A stretch of DNA of 64,000 nucleotides from Alentia gelatinosa (taxonomy: Eukaryota > Annelida > Polychaeta > Phyllodocida > Polynoidae), in contig OX465579.1 of NCBI GenBank assembly GCA_950022655.1, positions 141,183,118 through 141,247,117 on the forward strand. The letters are read 5' to 3'. A program made the position numbers and the translations under genes. Below are positions 43,781 through 55,110 of this stretch, piece after piece. The notes below the pieces were generated by a model. That model had not been told where the DNA came from. It saw only the letters and a program-made list of their open reading frames with translations, and did not search any database. Every line of letters starts with the position of its first letter. Position 1 is the first letter of the stretch.

Positions 43781-44516
43781 GCCACACGAGAGAAGTATAG
43801 CCAGAGGGGTTGAGCAGCAGTTTACTATTTCAACATTTGAGGTTCCAAAAGGGTGGTTTATGGTGGCTGACTTCTGTCAATGATTAATATCTGAACTGCA
43901 CTTTCCTTTCAGCTACTTGTAAGTCACACACAACAAGAACTTTTTCTGGGTAAAAACTGTGGCTGATGATTGTTGGAACAGATTCGCTCCATCTTTTTAT
44001 TCAAACAATCCGTCAATGTATTTCCGAGAGTCAATTCATCTTGTAATGTATTTGCGGTCCGCAATACTAAGAGCTTCCACCTAAATGACTCGTATGTATG
44101 TATCATGCACATGAATGAACATATATGAATTGAGAGTATCTATAAAAATAATTGATGATATACAAAGTACGGTGGTCAGCAGCTGATGACCCTTTATGTA
44201 CTCTGATCTATTTCTAGTTAGTTTACTTACTCGATTCACTTTTTAACCTAAGTGACCTCACTGATTAAGAACCCACATAATTCATTAATATATATCCCTA
44301 GAATCAACCTGTGAATTTAGTGTATCCGTCGTCTTTACAAATGGCTGTGCAGGAGCATGAATAACTGACGCTGGTCATTGTTAGATATTCGGGTCTCGTG
44401 ACCTGAAACAACCATCTGCAGCATGCACACTGGGCAGCACACATGACGCTCGCTCTACCTGCACTTGCCTCAATATTGCATGTCAAACTCCTACCCAGCT
44501 CCAACCTTCACCCCTA

Positions 44517-44531
44517 CCCCCCCCCCCCCCC
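44517..44531 (+). repeat. Poly-C run (15)
   Basis: Uninterrupted homopolymer of 15 C, followed by a short CA repeat. Confidence 0.9.
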
Positions 44532-45260
44532 TTCACACACACACTATCACCCTGTTGCTGGTCCACGGGCCTCCCAACCCAGGTTCCATGGTGCTGTTGT
44601 TGCATGTCGGTTATAGTTAGTGCACCGGGATCACCGACGATAAATTCCCATATTTAATGGGCATTTATAGGGCCCAGTTGTCGAACAGGCGCCGGGCGTG
44701 TGGCGGTCTAGCCATGCACCTGGAGCACACCTAAAACCCGGTCCTATAGGCTTCAATGGGGTCCCGAGAAACAGGCCTACCGAATAGGGACCAAAGTTTC
44801 TTCCAATTGAGATGAGGCCTATGTATGTGTGCAGTGATTAGAAACAGAGAAGGTAGTCCATGCCTAATAACGCCCAAAGCCCTTCTGGCTTGATACTCCC
44901 TTTAATTCCAAAGAAATAAACTGTTTTCTGTCACAGAATGCCATAAACTACCAGTCAACCAAACCCCCTCCCATTACATAGCCTTAATGTTACATGCACC
45001 CAAATCCACTTACTTCCTTCTTTATCATTCATGGATCTGTGTTACAATATATGCAGGTGGATTACTGGGGATTAGATCCTTTGTGTATTGTCACTTTTAT
45101 CTTTTGGCAATACCTGACATAATGTGTACGGGGATTTCCACAAGAGCTTTGCCATTTTCACATCAGTGGGCAATATCGGCGACCTGTATGAAGCCTGACG
45201 CAGTTTGGAGCCTCCCTATAGTAATTCTCAGTCAAAATAATGCCAGGCTCAATATCGTTT

Positions 45261-45292
45261 GATCTACTTATGATATCGATCATAAGTAGATC
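45261..45292. repeat. Perfect 14-bp inverted repeat with 4-base loop
   Basis: GATCTACTTATGAT, loop ATCG, ATCATAAGTAGATC. A near-perfect cruciform candidate in gene-free DNA. Confidence 0.9.
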
Positions 45293-46846
45293 TTTGCCTT
45301 TATCTCCGCATGAATTGCTATACATTACGCGCAGATTACACAGGATATTACAAAGCAAACATTCTAGAAGAAGCATATGGACGTAAAGCGGCAGAGCCAA
45401 ATTGGTATTTTCAGCTATTATTGTAACGTATATCAATGAAGTCTCTGATATTATGGTTGTATAGCAGGTCCTGCCAACCCCGTGCCGATGGGTCCCAACC
45501 CATTCCGATGGGTCACCGTTTCTATACAAATTTCAGAGGTTGACCTCACCCTTGGGCTTTGGTCAGCATAGCAACCATCACATATATGTCGATGTATATT
45601 CGAGCAGAGAGTGGCATCCTCGCTCTTTCTCACAGATACCATACTGCAATATGTAACATTAGATAATCAGCCCCTTCTCCCCGCCATTACGGTATAAACG
45701 TTGTGTGGATTATACACATCGCCAAAGCTTATTATTAAGACATGCCATTCTAAGACCGGTCTCACACATACACAAATGTGGAGTGCAAAGATCTATTTCC
45801 TTTACTATGTCAACAAATAATCTACAAAAGCAATTTTTACATCAAAATCCATTCTCTCTGTATATATCATGCACCTACACCTAGTTATATTACACGTATT
45901 CATTAGGACTTGTTACGGAGAAAACTAGGCAGCTTTGCTACCCTGAAAGATAGACACACAATACTTCCGCTAAGGAAGATATTTGCCATCGCGGCATCTC
46001 AAGTTACCTCACCCCTTCCCCCAACGAATAGGGAGTGGTTGTTCCTGTGCTCTGTGGCTTCTGGTATCTCCACGATCTGACGGCACGTTGGACAGGGGTG
46101 AAGGGAGCCGGAGTGGAATGGGATGGAGTTTTTCATGACAGGCAAAACAAATTACTTCACCCACTGTCTACCGGCTCACGCTAACGACGCCGAGTCACAG
46201 AACGTGGACATAAATAAAATATGCACAACAAACATGTTTACGCTGGGTTCAACAGAGGTGGGTCGCCTCACGGTTTACAGTCGGGTCTTCTTGGGACGGC
46301 CTGCGTTTTACTCGACACACAACGGGGTCACGGACAGGGACAAGTTGCCATGACAACTGACCATAGACATGGCATCGCATCGTGGGCGGTATGCATGGGT
46401 AGCGGTCATAATATGTCACCGGTCGAGTTTGGCCCCGCCCTGCGTGCGCCGGGGGAGGGGGGGGGGTTGAGTGCTCCCCCACCCCCCACCCCCCACCAGA
46501 ACCCTAGGGGTGTTTGTCCTAATGTCTGACCCTAATCCAGAGTTTTATTTACATGTGCCCCTCAGCAACCTTAATTACCAACATTGGAAGCTGGCCATAA
46601 TGTACATCAGGCACGAAGGGCTACTCGTGGCGGAGATATACGGCCGGGGTATGAGCATTCACGGCCGGGAGAGTGGCGGCTCGCGGGGTGGGGGTGTGCT
46701 GACGCCCGTCCGTCCTTCCGTGTGCATCACGCCTCAGCTGTGTGGATTCAGAATATAAGTGACCTATCTCGTAAATTTATGGCACGTGTCGCCGCGTTGA
46801 CACTACTTGCATTAATATATCCACCGGCAGAAACTAGGTGGATGAG

Positions 46847-46867
46847 CCCCCCCCCCCCCCCCCCCCC
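46847..46867 (+). repeat. Poly-C run (21)
   Basis: Uninterrupted homopolymer of 21 C. Confidence 0.95.
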
Positions 46868-49800
46868 GCAACCCCGTCCTCCCATCTCCACCCGCCTCTT
46901 CACACTGCTTCCATCCTCCACCACTCTCCTGCGTGCTATTTCCTATCGTGCCACAACTATTCCTCTCCCCACCTTCGTCTTTAGCACTTTGTCATGTAGT
47001 CATAGGTTATTTCTCTCTATTCTTCAATCCCTTCTCTCCCAGATACCACAAACCACCACAACCCATAATGCCGTGGTCTGCCTTCTTGAATTATAAGGGC
47101 TTATGCCAAAAGTTTCGACGCAACTCGCCTGTCGACCCCGTGCTTTGGTAAACGTAGGCTCGGGAAACCAGGTCGACCGATAGTATCTCGTCGGTAAATC
47201 GGCAGTGGTAGCGTTGGTAGCGGCCTACCGTTTGGGGGGCCTCCACACCACTAATAGTGGTTCTACCCACATGTACGGTGACTGTATGAAGGGAGGTGGC
47301 GGCTCACATGGGAGGGGGAGGGGCAGGCATGGTCTGCTGGCTGTCAGGCTTGCATGGAGGTCGGAATGTGTGTCGTCGAGTACACACGCTCAAGTATTCC
47401 CTGAAGGAAAACTTCGCCAAACAGATTAAGAACAAACACAACCATGGTCTTCACTTGCAGCTCCAAGGGTGTTATGCTCAAGTGCGGCCTACACAGTGGC
47501 CGACAGCTTGGGACAAGACGCGTGAATAAACTACCTCTCCTTATAAATGTCCACTGCTATAGTCTTCGTGATCAACTCAACTTATCACCACCACTTCATG
47601 TAAGGTTGGCACTGTGTTACAAGTGGTCGCCCTTTCACTTGTCGATCGCAACATCCTGCGTTCGGATCCCAGTCGGCCCACCCCCAAGTCGGGCCACCAT
47701 GTTTCGCTACTTGCCACTTGCTTCTCAGCCACATCACTTCGATTTTATTTTTGGCCTGGCATGATCATCATTTTTTTTTATTGACATCAACCACCCCTTA
47801 CCTCCATACAATGCCCACGTGCCCTACCTGATACACATTCTTTAAAAAAATACTAGGTATGCATACTCTCCAAGATGCCCCTTACTAAATTGCATTGTAA
47901 AAGAATATCCATGAGCGTATCATTTCCCGCTCGAGATGCACTCCCCGGTGCTATCTGATACACGTGGGCCACACATAGCGCGGTATTCTGTTCTATTCTC
48001 CCACATATCCGCCCATCTCTCACCTGTAAATCATTATAAGACGAAATAACTTTATAACCAATGCGAGGTACGGCATACAATAACAAATGGGGATTGGTTA
48101 AAACAAGGCTGATGTGGCCATCCATGACGGTATGGTGCCCTGGTATGGAGGGGTTCAAATCAGCCCCCGGCTTTTACGTCGATGTGCACCCGGTGAGCAC
48201 TCAACACCAACATCTTCGTGGGGACGGTGGGGGTAAACATGAGATGAAGGGTAAGGGACGTCCATAATTTAGAATAACACTAATCGTACGTTTTGTGTAG
48301 TGTATTTTTAAAGAGACTTTTTAAGCAGGTGAATAGTCCAATGGATAAACTGTTCCCGCAAACGTTGCCATAAATCACAAAATAAATATAACAGTAAAAA
48401 GATACGTCCGTGGCTTACTATAGTGACAACAAAGCAACTTATAGAGTATCTCTTTCATCCCTTAAAAAGGGAGTTCAACGTCTGCTCACATACAAAGGTA
48501 TGTTCATAAGAGATATCTTGAATTACAAGTGTTGTAAGGGAGAGAACCAACGTAAGGTGACGCCAAATGCCAAGGGTAATGCATAATTCTTTTCCCTATT
48601 TATAGTTACCTTGAAATGCACTTAGACAACTATGTCAGCCAAGACGACATAGATCATACAGTAACATTTATCTATAATCCTTTAGTAGTAGCAGTAGTAG
48701 TAGTATGAATGTTTCTAGTTCCATTGCTAGTCCAGTTCGGAGAAATTCCGCCCAGTGGGAGGAAGAGTGTGGACTATGAGCAGCTCAATGAAAAGGGATT
48801 CGAGGCAAGCTAGAGCAGCTGCACCCTTGAACATGAACCCCTGCATTAACTCGAAAAAGGCGAAGGTAGTGCATAGTGTATTGAATAAAATAAAGATCAC
48901 AGAAGAACGTGATTTAATCAGTTTTATTAAAGTATAATCCTTGATTTCGAGCGACCTACCATACAAGTATGTTTTAGGAACATCTACATATCAAAGACCA
49001 TATTATGATTTCTCCTAGCAGCAACTACCTTAGTTATTTCCTTTATTAGGGATGTCAGCAGCCTCTGAAGAAAATCCATCAAGTCATTTGCGGTGATGAC
49101 AACTCCCTACGCCACCCTATTCATAAACAGTTAAGCACTAGTACTATGCTTGTAACTAACAAATATGCCATATAGAGATGCATTGTTTAAAAAAAAAATC
49201 AGTAATAGGGGTTTTATATACTTAGTTATTGACTGTTTATTTTCTCGTGAGAAATACAATGAACGCTGTGTCAACTGGTGGATAGGATTAGTACTACAGT
49301 CTGTGCTTTCCTAGCAGAACCATACCCTTAATAACATATTAATATTGAACCAAATATCTCCATGGCAGAGTTTTGGATGACGCTGGTTCCTGGTGACACC
49401 TATTCATTTCAGGTGATCGTTTGGTAGCTGATCAATGGTCCCCCCGGATTTCCATGAATTTCCTTCCATTCATTATCTAACTTTGTCATGGAAAAACATG
49501 AAGATCATCGAAGTAACACATTTACAGAGAAGACAGGTATATGGGGATCGAGAATAAACATTGAGTTGGCACACACAAGTTTTATGAACACCTTTAAATA
49601 GCAAGACAATATTTCTGTGTCTTAATAAACATCTCTGATTTCATGGATTTCCATGAACCCTGAAACCCCTGTACATCATATTCAATGTATTGTGTTCTAA
49701 TGAAACTATTTACATGAACATCATTTTCAGTTACAAGATTTCTTAACGCAGATTCCTTGTAACCCTAAATAGATGAAACAATGCTGATACGATCCCGAGT

Positions 49801-50433
49801 TAAGTTGGAGGGAAGTAGGTCTCCATCTGTTGGTTTTTCAGTGCTTGTATGAGCGAGGATCGTGTAAACATTTCAAATATATATACCAATTTTCCTACAT
49901 GAAATGAAAATATACTGTGATGAAATACTATATAGCTGGTTTGGAAATAAGATTAAGATACATATTAGAGTCTACATATGAAATGGTCGTGCATTTAGTT
50001 CGGGCATAATAGTATTACATACCTAGGGGTGAATGTCTCACTTTTACTGACTAGGAGTACGAATTCTGTTCGTCACGGTATGACGAAATAATGTTAATAC
50101 ATCCCTCAGTACCACGCGACCACTGTATAATGACGCTTTTAATGATTTACAGGTATATGTCGGTACCCAAAATCCAATCATTTCCTTATCATTCATAAAA
50201 CGGATATAGTCCACCCCCGAGTTTGCGGGAATATCTTATTTCTACCTAATATGTACATGTACATGTACATACATGTATATCCTGTATGCGGTTCCCCGTT
50301 CGTAATGGGACTTCGTTAGATAATTAGGAGAATGCACTTACTATCATCATAGAACCTAAGGACTTCCGTCAAACGTAACATAAATTTTGCTTATATCCTG
50401 ATTTTCTACCGAAATAAGTATACGTTGATATAC

Positions 50434-51041
50434 TATCGTAAAACTGGATGAGTTTTAATCTTGGCCACCGTATGCCACGACTAGAGTTTGGCAAAGTGAC
50501 TTCATGAGGCGAAGCCGAGTGAAGTCCGGAGACAAAACTCTAGGAGTGGCATGCAGTGGCCAAGATTAAAACGAATCAGGTTTTGATTTTATCCTACCCC
50601 GTCTCCTCGATTTTGGAATATTACGTGATAACAATTCTGTATGCCACTAGTGGCATATAAAACTCCGTATGCCAGTCAGCGTGGCATACGGAAACTCAAT
50701 GTTAAGCCTATGGGATTTTATATTAGGGGTAGGATAATATCGTAAAACTGGATGAGTTTGAATCTTGACCACCGTATGCCACGACTGGCGTTTGGCATAG
50801 TGACTTCATGAGGCGAAGCCGAGTGAAGTCCGGAGCCAAAACTCCAGGAGTGGCATGTGGTGGCCACGATTAAAACGAAACAGGTTTTGATTTTATCCTA
50901 ACCCATCTCCTCGATTTTGGAATATTACGTGATTACAATTCTGTATGCCACTAGTGGCATATAAAACTCTGTATGGCAGTCAGCATGGCATACGGAAACT
51001 CAATGTTAAGCTTATGGGATTTTATATTAGCGGTAGAATAA
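50434..51041 (+). repeat. Tandem duplication, 304-bp unit x 2, each with nested palindromes
   Basis: Unit starts TATCGTAAAACTGGATGAG at 50434 and again at 50738, and ends near TTATATTAG-GGTAG at 50737 and 51041. In each unit TTTTAATCTTGGCCAC pairs with GTGGCCAAGATTAAAA; an inner CTTCATGAGGCGAAGCCGAG segment and a second palindrome (GCCACTAGTGGC, then CGTATGCCA...TGGCATACG) follow. Probably a fold-back/MITE unit present in tandem. No coding capacity. Confidence 0.85.
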
Positions 51042-52738
51042 ATACATATACCGGGCACTTAGCCTATTTATGTGTTTGCCCACTCACAATAATATGTCCA
51101 AAGAACCCTTATTTGTGAGACCCCCATTTGCTCATATCAGCAGTCTTGAATTGTTAATGAATGCTTCCGCGTTACTCGTTCTATAATTACAATACATCAT
51201 TAGCTGAATTTCGGGTTTGTTTTCGTTTACTTTTGCCTAATTTGTTATTCATCACAACTTCCATTATTATTCTATAATATAGATAAAAATTTATAACATG
51301 ATGATTCATCAACATGATACAATAATATATTTTCCTAAACATGGAAGTCCAAAATAGAAGCACAACCCAAATTCCAGATATTCTTGTTAAAACAGGATAG
51401 GGTGAGCAAAGATCGCAGTGAATGAGTTATTCCATTCAGGCTGCAGGGATAACCTTACTTGAACGATGGCTGGGCCCTCTGAGGCTGATGTGGCGCCATG
51501 GAGCGGGATCACAAGAGTCAAGTCTCCATCAAGGAGAGGGAGGGGTGCAGGGCAGAGGTTGGCGAAACCTTAGTACTATGAGGAGACGCCTAGCATCTTT
51601 ACCATCGCCTTCCATCCTACCCCAATCTGAGGGCAACGATATTTGTCATCAGGAACGCCAGGAAAGGCGGGAAAAAGAGACGCATCAAGAAACCTTAACC
51701 CTCCAGATCCCCGGTTTCCACCATTTCCATATTTACAAGGATTGCCTGTTTACGTTTGCTTGGAGGCCTTTTTTAAGCCGGCATCAGATGACAGTTACAT
51801 CAAAAGTATTGATTTTTCGTTGCCATCAAAACCTCTTCAGGAAAAGGAGTTGTCTTTCCCCTGTTGTCACAATTTTTTTGTTGATAAGAGGAAATTTCGC
51901 TTTTAAACAAATTGGAAAAGCGTCGAATTCTCATTTCAATTAGTAGGATGGAATTACAGAAGGAGAGAAGGGCATTTTAGCCGCACTCCTCCCATCCCTA
52001 CCATGATCACGGCATAGTGTGATCACTGCATAGTGGTTCCCACACCATCCTAGACGTTGGATTCAAACAAGTTAATGTCTCAATCCAAAGTAATTTTGAT
52101 TACACCAAATGTTGTACTTCCAAATACTTGGCATTGTAAATTCTCCATAGCCTGAGGACAGCTAAAAAAAATGTTACTGCAATGGGCATCCGAAATAAAA
52201 AATGTTCCTGCAATGGGCATCCGATCGAAAGGGGGACTTACTTGTTGGGCTCGGTGTATATAATGTATACGATGGTAAACAAACAGAGCTTTAAAAAAAA
52301 AAGGTTGCGAGAGCAATCGATCGGTACCTGCCTAGGCCAGCACTTGGCTGGTGTGAGACGGCCTTCCTTCGTCACTCACACCGGGGATGAAGGGAAGCTG
52401 ACGGGCAGTGATCTGTCACTGTCACGCCGTCCTTCCACTGCCTCGCCCATCTCAACACGTGCCCGTAGGCACCACACCAAAATGCTGGCGGGACACTAGA
52501 AAGCCCATCATGAACCTGATTTGGGAGACGACGCTCTATTTTTCAAACGTTAATGACATGTACACGTACGATGGTTGTACGGCCCATCGTACGGCACAGT
52601 GTAGCGCGTACCCGATGGTAGGCTGCTCATAACGAGTGACAGGTATCTGATGACCGTTTACTGAGCTGCACAGTTCATAATCTCTACTTGGGAGTTTCTT
52701 GTGGGCCCTGTTAGAGTTACACACTCACCCAAAGGGAG
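51042..52738. other. Gene-free region with one 173-codon open frame
   Basis: A plus-strand ATG frame at 51422-51943 is the longest outside the retrotransposon and the receptor exons. Its translation (MSYSIQAAGITLLERWLGPL at the start) has no recognised domain or repeat, and no splice or promoter context stands out. A 31-bp direct duplication with core TGCAATGGGCATCCGA lies at about 52166-52226. Confidence 0.3.
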
Positions 52739-52915
52739 TGGGGAGTTAGCTCAGTGGTTAAGGCACTGGACTTGTTACCCCAAGTGGGTTAGAGTCCCAC
52801 TGCAGATGGTAGATTTACTGCTACATTAAAGGCAAATCGTCCTCATACCATGTGAACTAAAATAATTCTCACCTCGGTAAAAGTGCAGGAGTCTCATTTC
52901 TACCTAAATCCATCT
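52739..52915 (+). mobile_element. tRNA-derived SINE, copy 3
   Basis: Plus strand. Head GGGGAGTTAGCTCAGTGGTT; A box TAGCTCAGTGG at 52747-52757; B box at 52787-52797 diverged (GGTTAGAGTCC). Body GTAGATTTACTGCTACATTA and 3' end CTCATTTCTACCT. It is the plus-strand counterpart of copies 1 and 2. The weakened B box argues against a functional tRNA gene. Confidence 0.85.
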
Positions 52916-54030
52916 CGTAGATTCGAACAGCATCAAACCCAAAGTAAGTCTAATGGAACATAACAACTGAGCCAAAGGCGGTGGCACCTATTTATGGTTT
53001 GGTGTTTTGTTTTGGGCTGATTGCCTTCAGTATACATGTTCAAGTCAATACAATTTCCTCAGAACTATTTAAAAATACACACATAAAAACCTGTAAAGGT
53101 ATCTGCTAAAAACTCGCGTCTCTGCTTAGATTAGGTTTAAGGGTGTGAATCTGCTAACACTAGTGACCTAGCTCTGGTGACCTTCACTATTCAGTCAGTC
53201 AGCCCTGTCTTGTTTAGCGTATCTGTAATGGTGAGTCGACCCTGTAAACCTTCTAACCATGCCCAGCTCGAAGCATGGATCGGGTAAAATGTAGCCCCGC
53301 CCTCTTTCTGTAAACCGAGGCGTCGCTGAGGGGGATGGTTGTATAACAGTTGAATGGCTCACACTAACTCCATGTTAGTTCCTGACGTCATGGTGACCGA
53401 TAGAGGTGCGTCATCATTCGTTTACCCCTACTGCGCACGTATACAGAGACGAACTAGTCACGCCATCCCTATTTGAGTTGAGTGGTGACAAAGCTCTACC
53501 CCTATCGGAACCCCTTGTAGTCTTACCCCCGCTATCATCGTTGTCAACTTGGGTGGAGACCATACAGTTCTAACACTACCACCCATACATACACACCCAC
53601 GTAAAGATGGAGGGATGAGCAACCTTCACCCTACTAGACACAGTGTCGTCAGATTGGGCGAGTAGGCCTACATCAGCATCTCCACCCCTCCAAAAAGACA
53701 ACAAAAAAAGACAGCGTCAGGATGAGTGTTATCCTGACCCGAGAAGGACACAGAGTGTAGGCTTCCTCTCACCACCCCTTTTACCCAAATACCATACACA
53801 CACATTTTTTGTTTTGTTTTGACGTCATTCACAGGGTAGCATAGTGTTAAACAGTTATGTTCTTCGCTTCCTCCCTCCGAAATATCCCAGTACCATACCC
53901 AATAGATTGAGACCTATTTTCAATCATGCGCTATCGGTAGTCACCACTGTGTACATATCTATAGGGAGCAGCTCAGCATGGTCGATGCGCGTATAGTAGA
54001 GCGGTCCCGGCCATCGGCCACCTGTTTACA
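52916..54030. other. Gene-free stretch
   Basis: No coding frame, RNA gene or repeat recognised; scattered pyrimidine-rich segments. Confidence 0.45.
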
Positions 54031-54049
54031 TACATGAGCGAAATTTACA

Positions 54050-55110
54050 ATTTCCAACACGGGAGGGGCCATGAGAACAAAACTACAGCGCTACTGGGTA
54101 GCGGTGGCAGAGGTCCTAATATAATGCCGGCTTTGGTGGCGGTGGTGCTAGTGGTAGCGGTTGTGGTGGTGGTGCAACGAAAGCAGCAGTCGGTGCTGCC
54201 GCCGCGTGTGTCACTCGTACCCATCACTCGAGCCCGGGCGCCCCGGGCGCAGCCATCCTCGTCGAGTTCCCCTTGTGTCAGCCCTTCAAGACCCAGAATG
54301 AACACTTGTTCACCCCACCCCATCAATAATGCAGCCATTTTCGTGCCAGTTCAAGGCCAAATGGACACTCATTTTCACCGATCCGCCAACCCCAATTCGG
54401 CGTTCCATCGCCAATCACTGGGTTTCTTTCCCACCGCAGTAAAATGTTTATGATCCGAATCACGTGGCCTGCCGGAACTACTTTCATACAGGTTTATTTA
54501 TGAAAATGGGTCAAGGTAGGGTTGGTACGAGGAAGGGGGTTGGTGAGTCGCGGTTAAAAATAAACCGCGCTACATAGAATTAGCAAGACGTGACAGGCTG
54601 GTGGTGGCCCCTAAAAACCCCATCGATTATGTATGTGTGTGGACACGGAGAACTAGTGATATTGGTGGGTGGCGGCTGGTCATGGTGGGCACCGCCGACA
54701 ACACGCGCGGCGCGAGGGCGGGCGGGCGGGTGGGCGGGCGAGTGAGCCCACCTCGGAGAGGCAGCGCGGTGGAGCGCGGACAGCGGCGGTGCGCAGGCGG
54801 CCGTGTGGATGTAAACAAGGGGGCTCGGTGCGCGGCCGAGTCGGGCGGCAGAATGCGGTCACCAGATGCAACCAGCCTCCTCGGGTCAACGTATGGATCG
54901 AGTGCGTGGCAGCAGCAGCGGCAGCAGCAGCGAACATCTGCGGACAGACTGCTGCTCGTGTTGTTGTTGTTGTTGCAGCCTCTGCCATCGGACGGGTGCA
55001 GTTGATGGGCGCTTGAGGAGGAGCAGGAGGCGGATGGGGAGGAGGAGGCTGGTACGTTGTGGCGACATGTGGTAGCGTCGATGGAAGGTAGTGCTGCCGC
55101 TGCCTGCCCT
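54050..55110 (-). promoter_or_regulatory. CpG-rich island, candidate promoter/5' UTR
   Basis: Strongly richer in G+C and CpG than its surroundings, with GGT/ACC repeats (54135-54177), a G-quadruplex-capable GGGCGGGCGGG run (54716-54738), CAG/CGG repeats (54909-54932) and TTG repeats (54959-54975). Open frames here on both strands follow from trinucleotide repeats and do not look like proteins. It lies 12.6 kb upstream of the first receptor exon found, on the right side for that gene's promoter. Strand and target gene are inference. Confidence 0.4.
54716..54738 (+). repeat. G-quadruplex-capable G tract
   Basis: Six GGG runs separated by single C or T bases within 23 bases, inside the CpG island. 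Confidence 0.85.

Larger units (their letters stand above)
43141..50433. other. Gene-free region
   Basis: About 7.3 kb with no supported exon on either strand. It holds poly-C runs at 43761-43780, 44517-44531 and 46847-46867, a hairpin at 45261-45292, a TAG/CAG trinucleotide patch near 48683-48705 and an ATGTAC microsatellite near 50246-50278. The 46.1-47.6 kb part is richer in G+C and has several frames of 70-170 codons, which are broken by or built on homopolymers. Confidence 0.5.

Noticed and set aside
44304..44504. Minus-strand segment LGRSLTCNIEASAG resembling an Ig B strand, tested as Ig1
   Set aside because: No core Trp, no D-x-G-x-Y-x-C and no sensible splice sites; judged coincidence.
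46782..47096. Plus-strand MARVAALTLLALIY, a signal-peptide-like start
   Set aside because: It runs straight into a 21-C homopolymer and the rest has no protein character.
52739..52815. Possible tRNA gene
   Set aside because: The B box is diverged, no proper cloverleaf forms, and the sequence continues into the same body as two other SINE copies.
54034..54453. Plus-strand frame with a run of Val that looks like a membrane segment
   Set aside because: The Val run comes from a GGT/GTG trinucleotide repeat in a CpG island; no other protein character.
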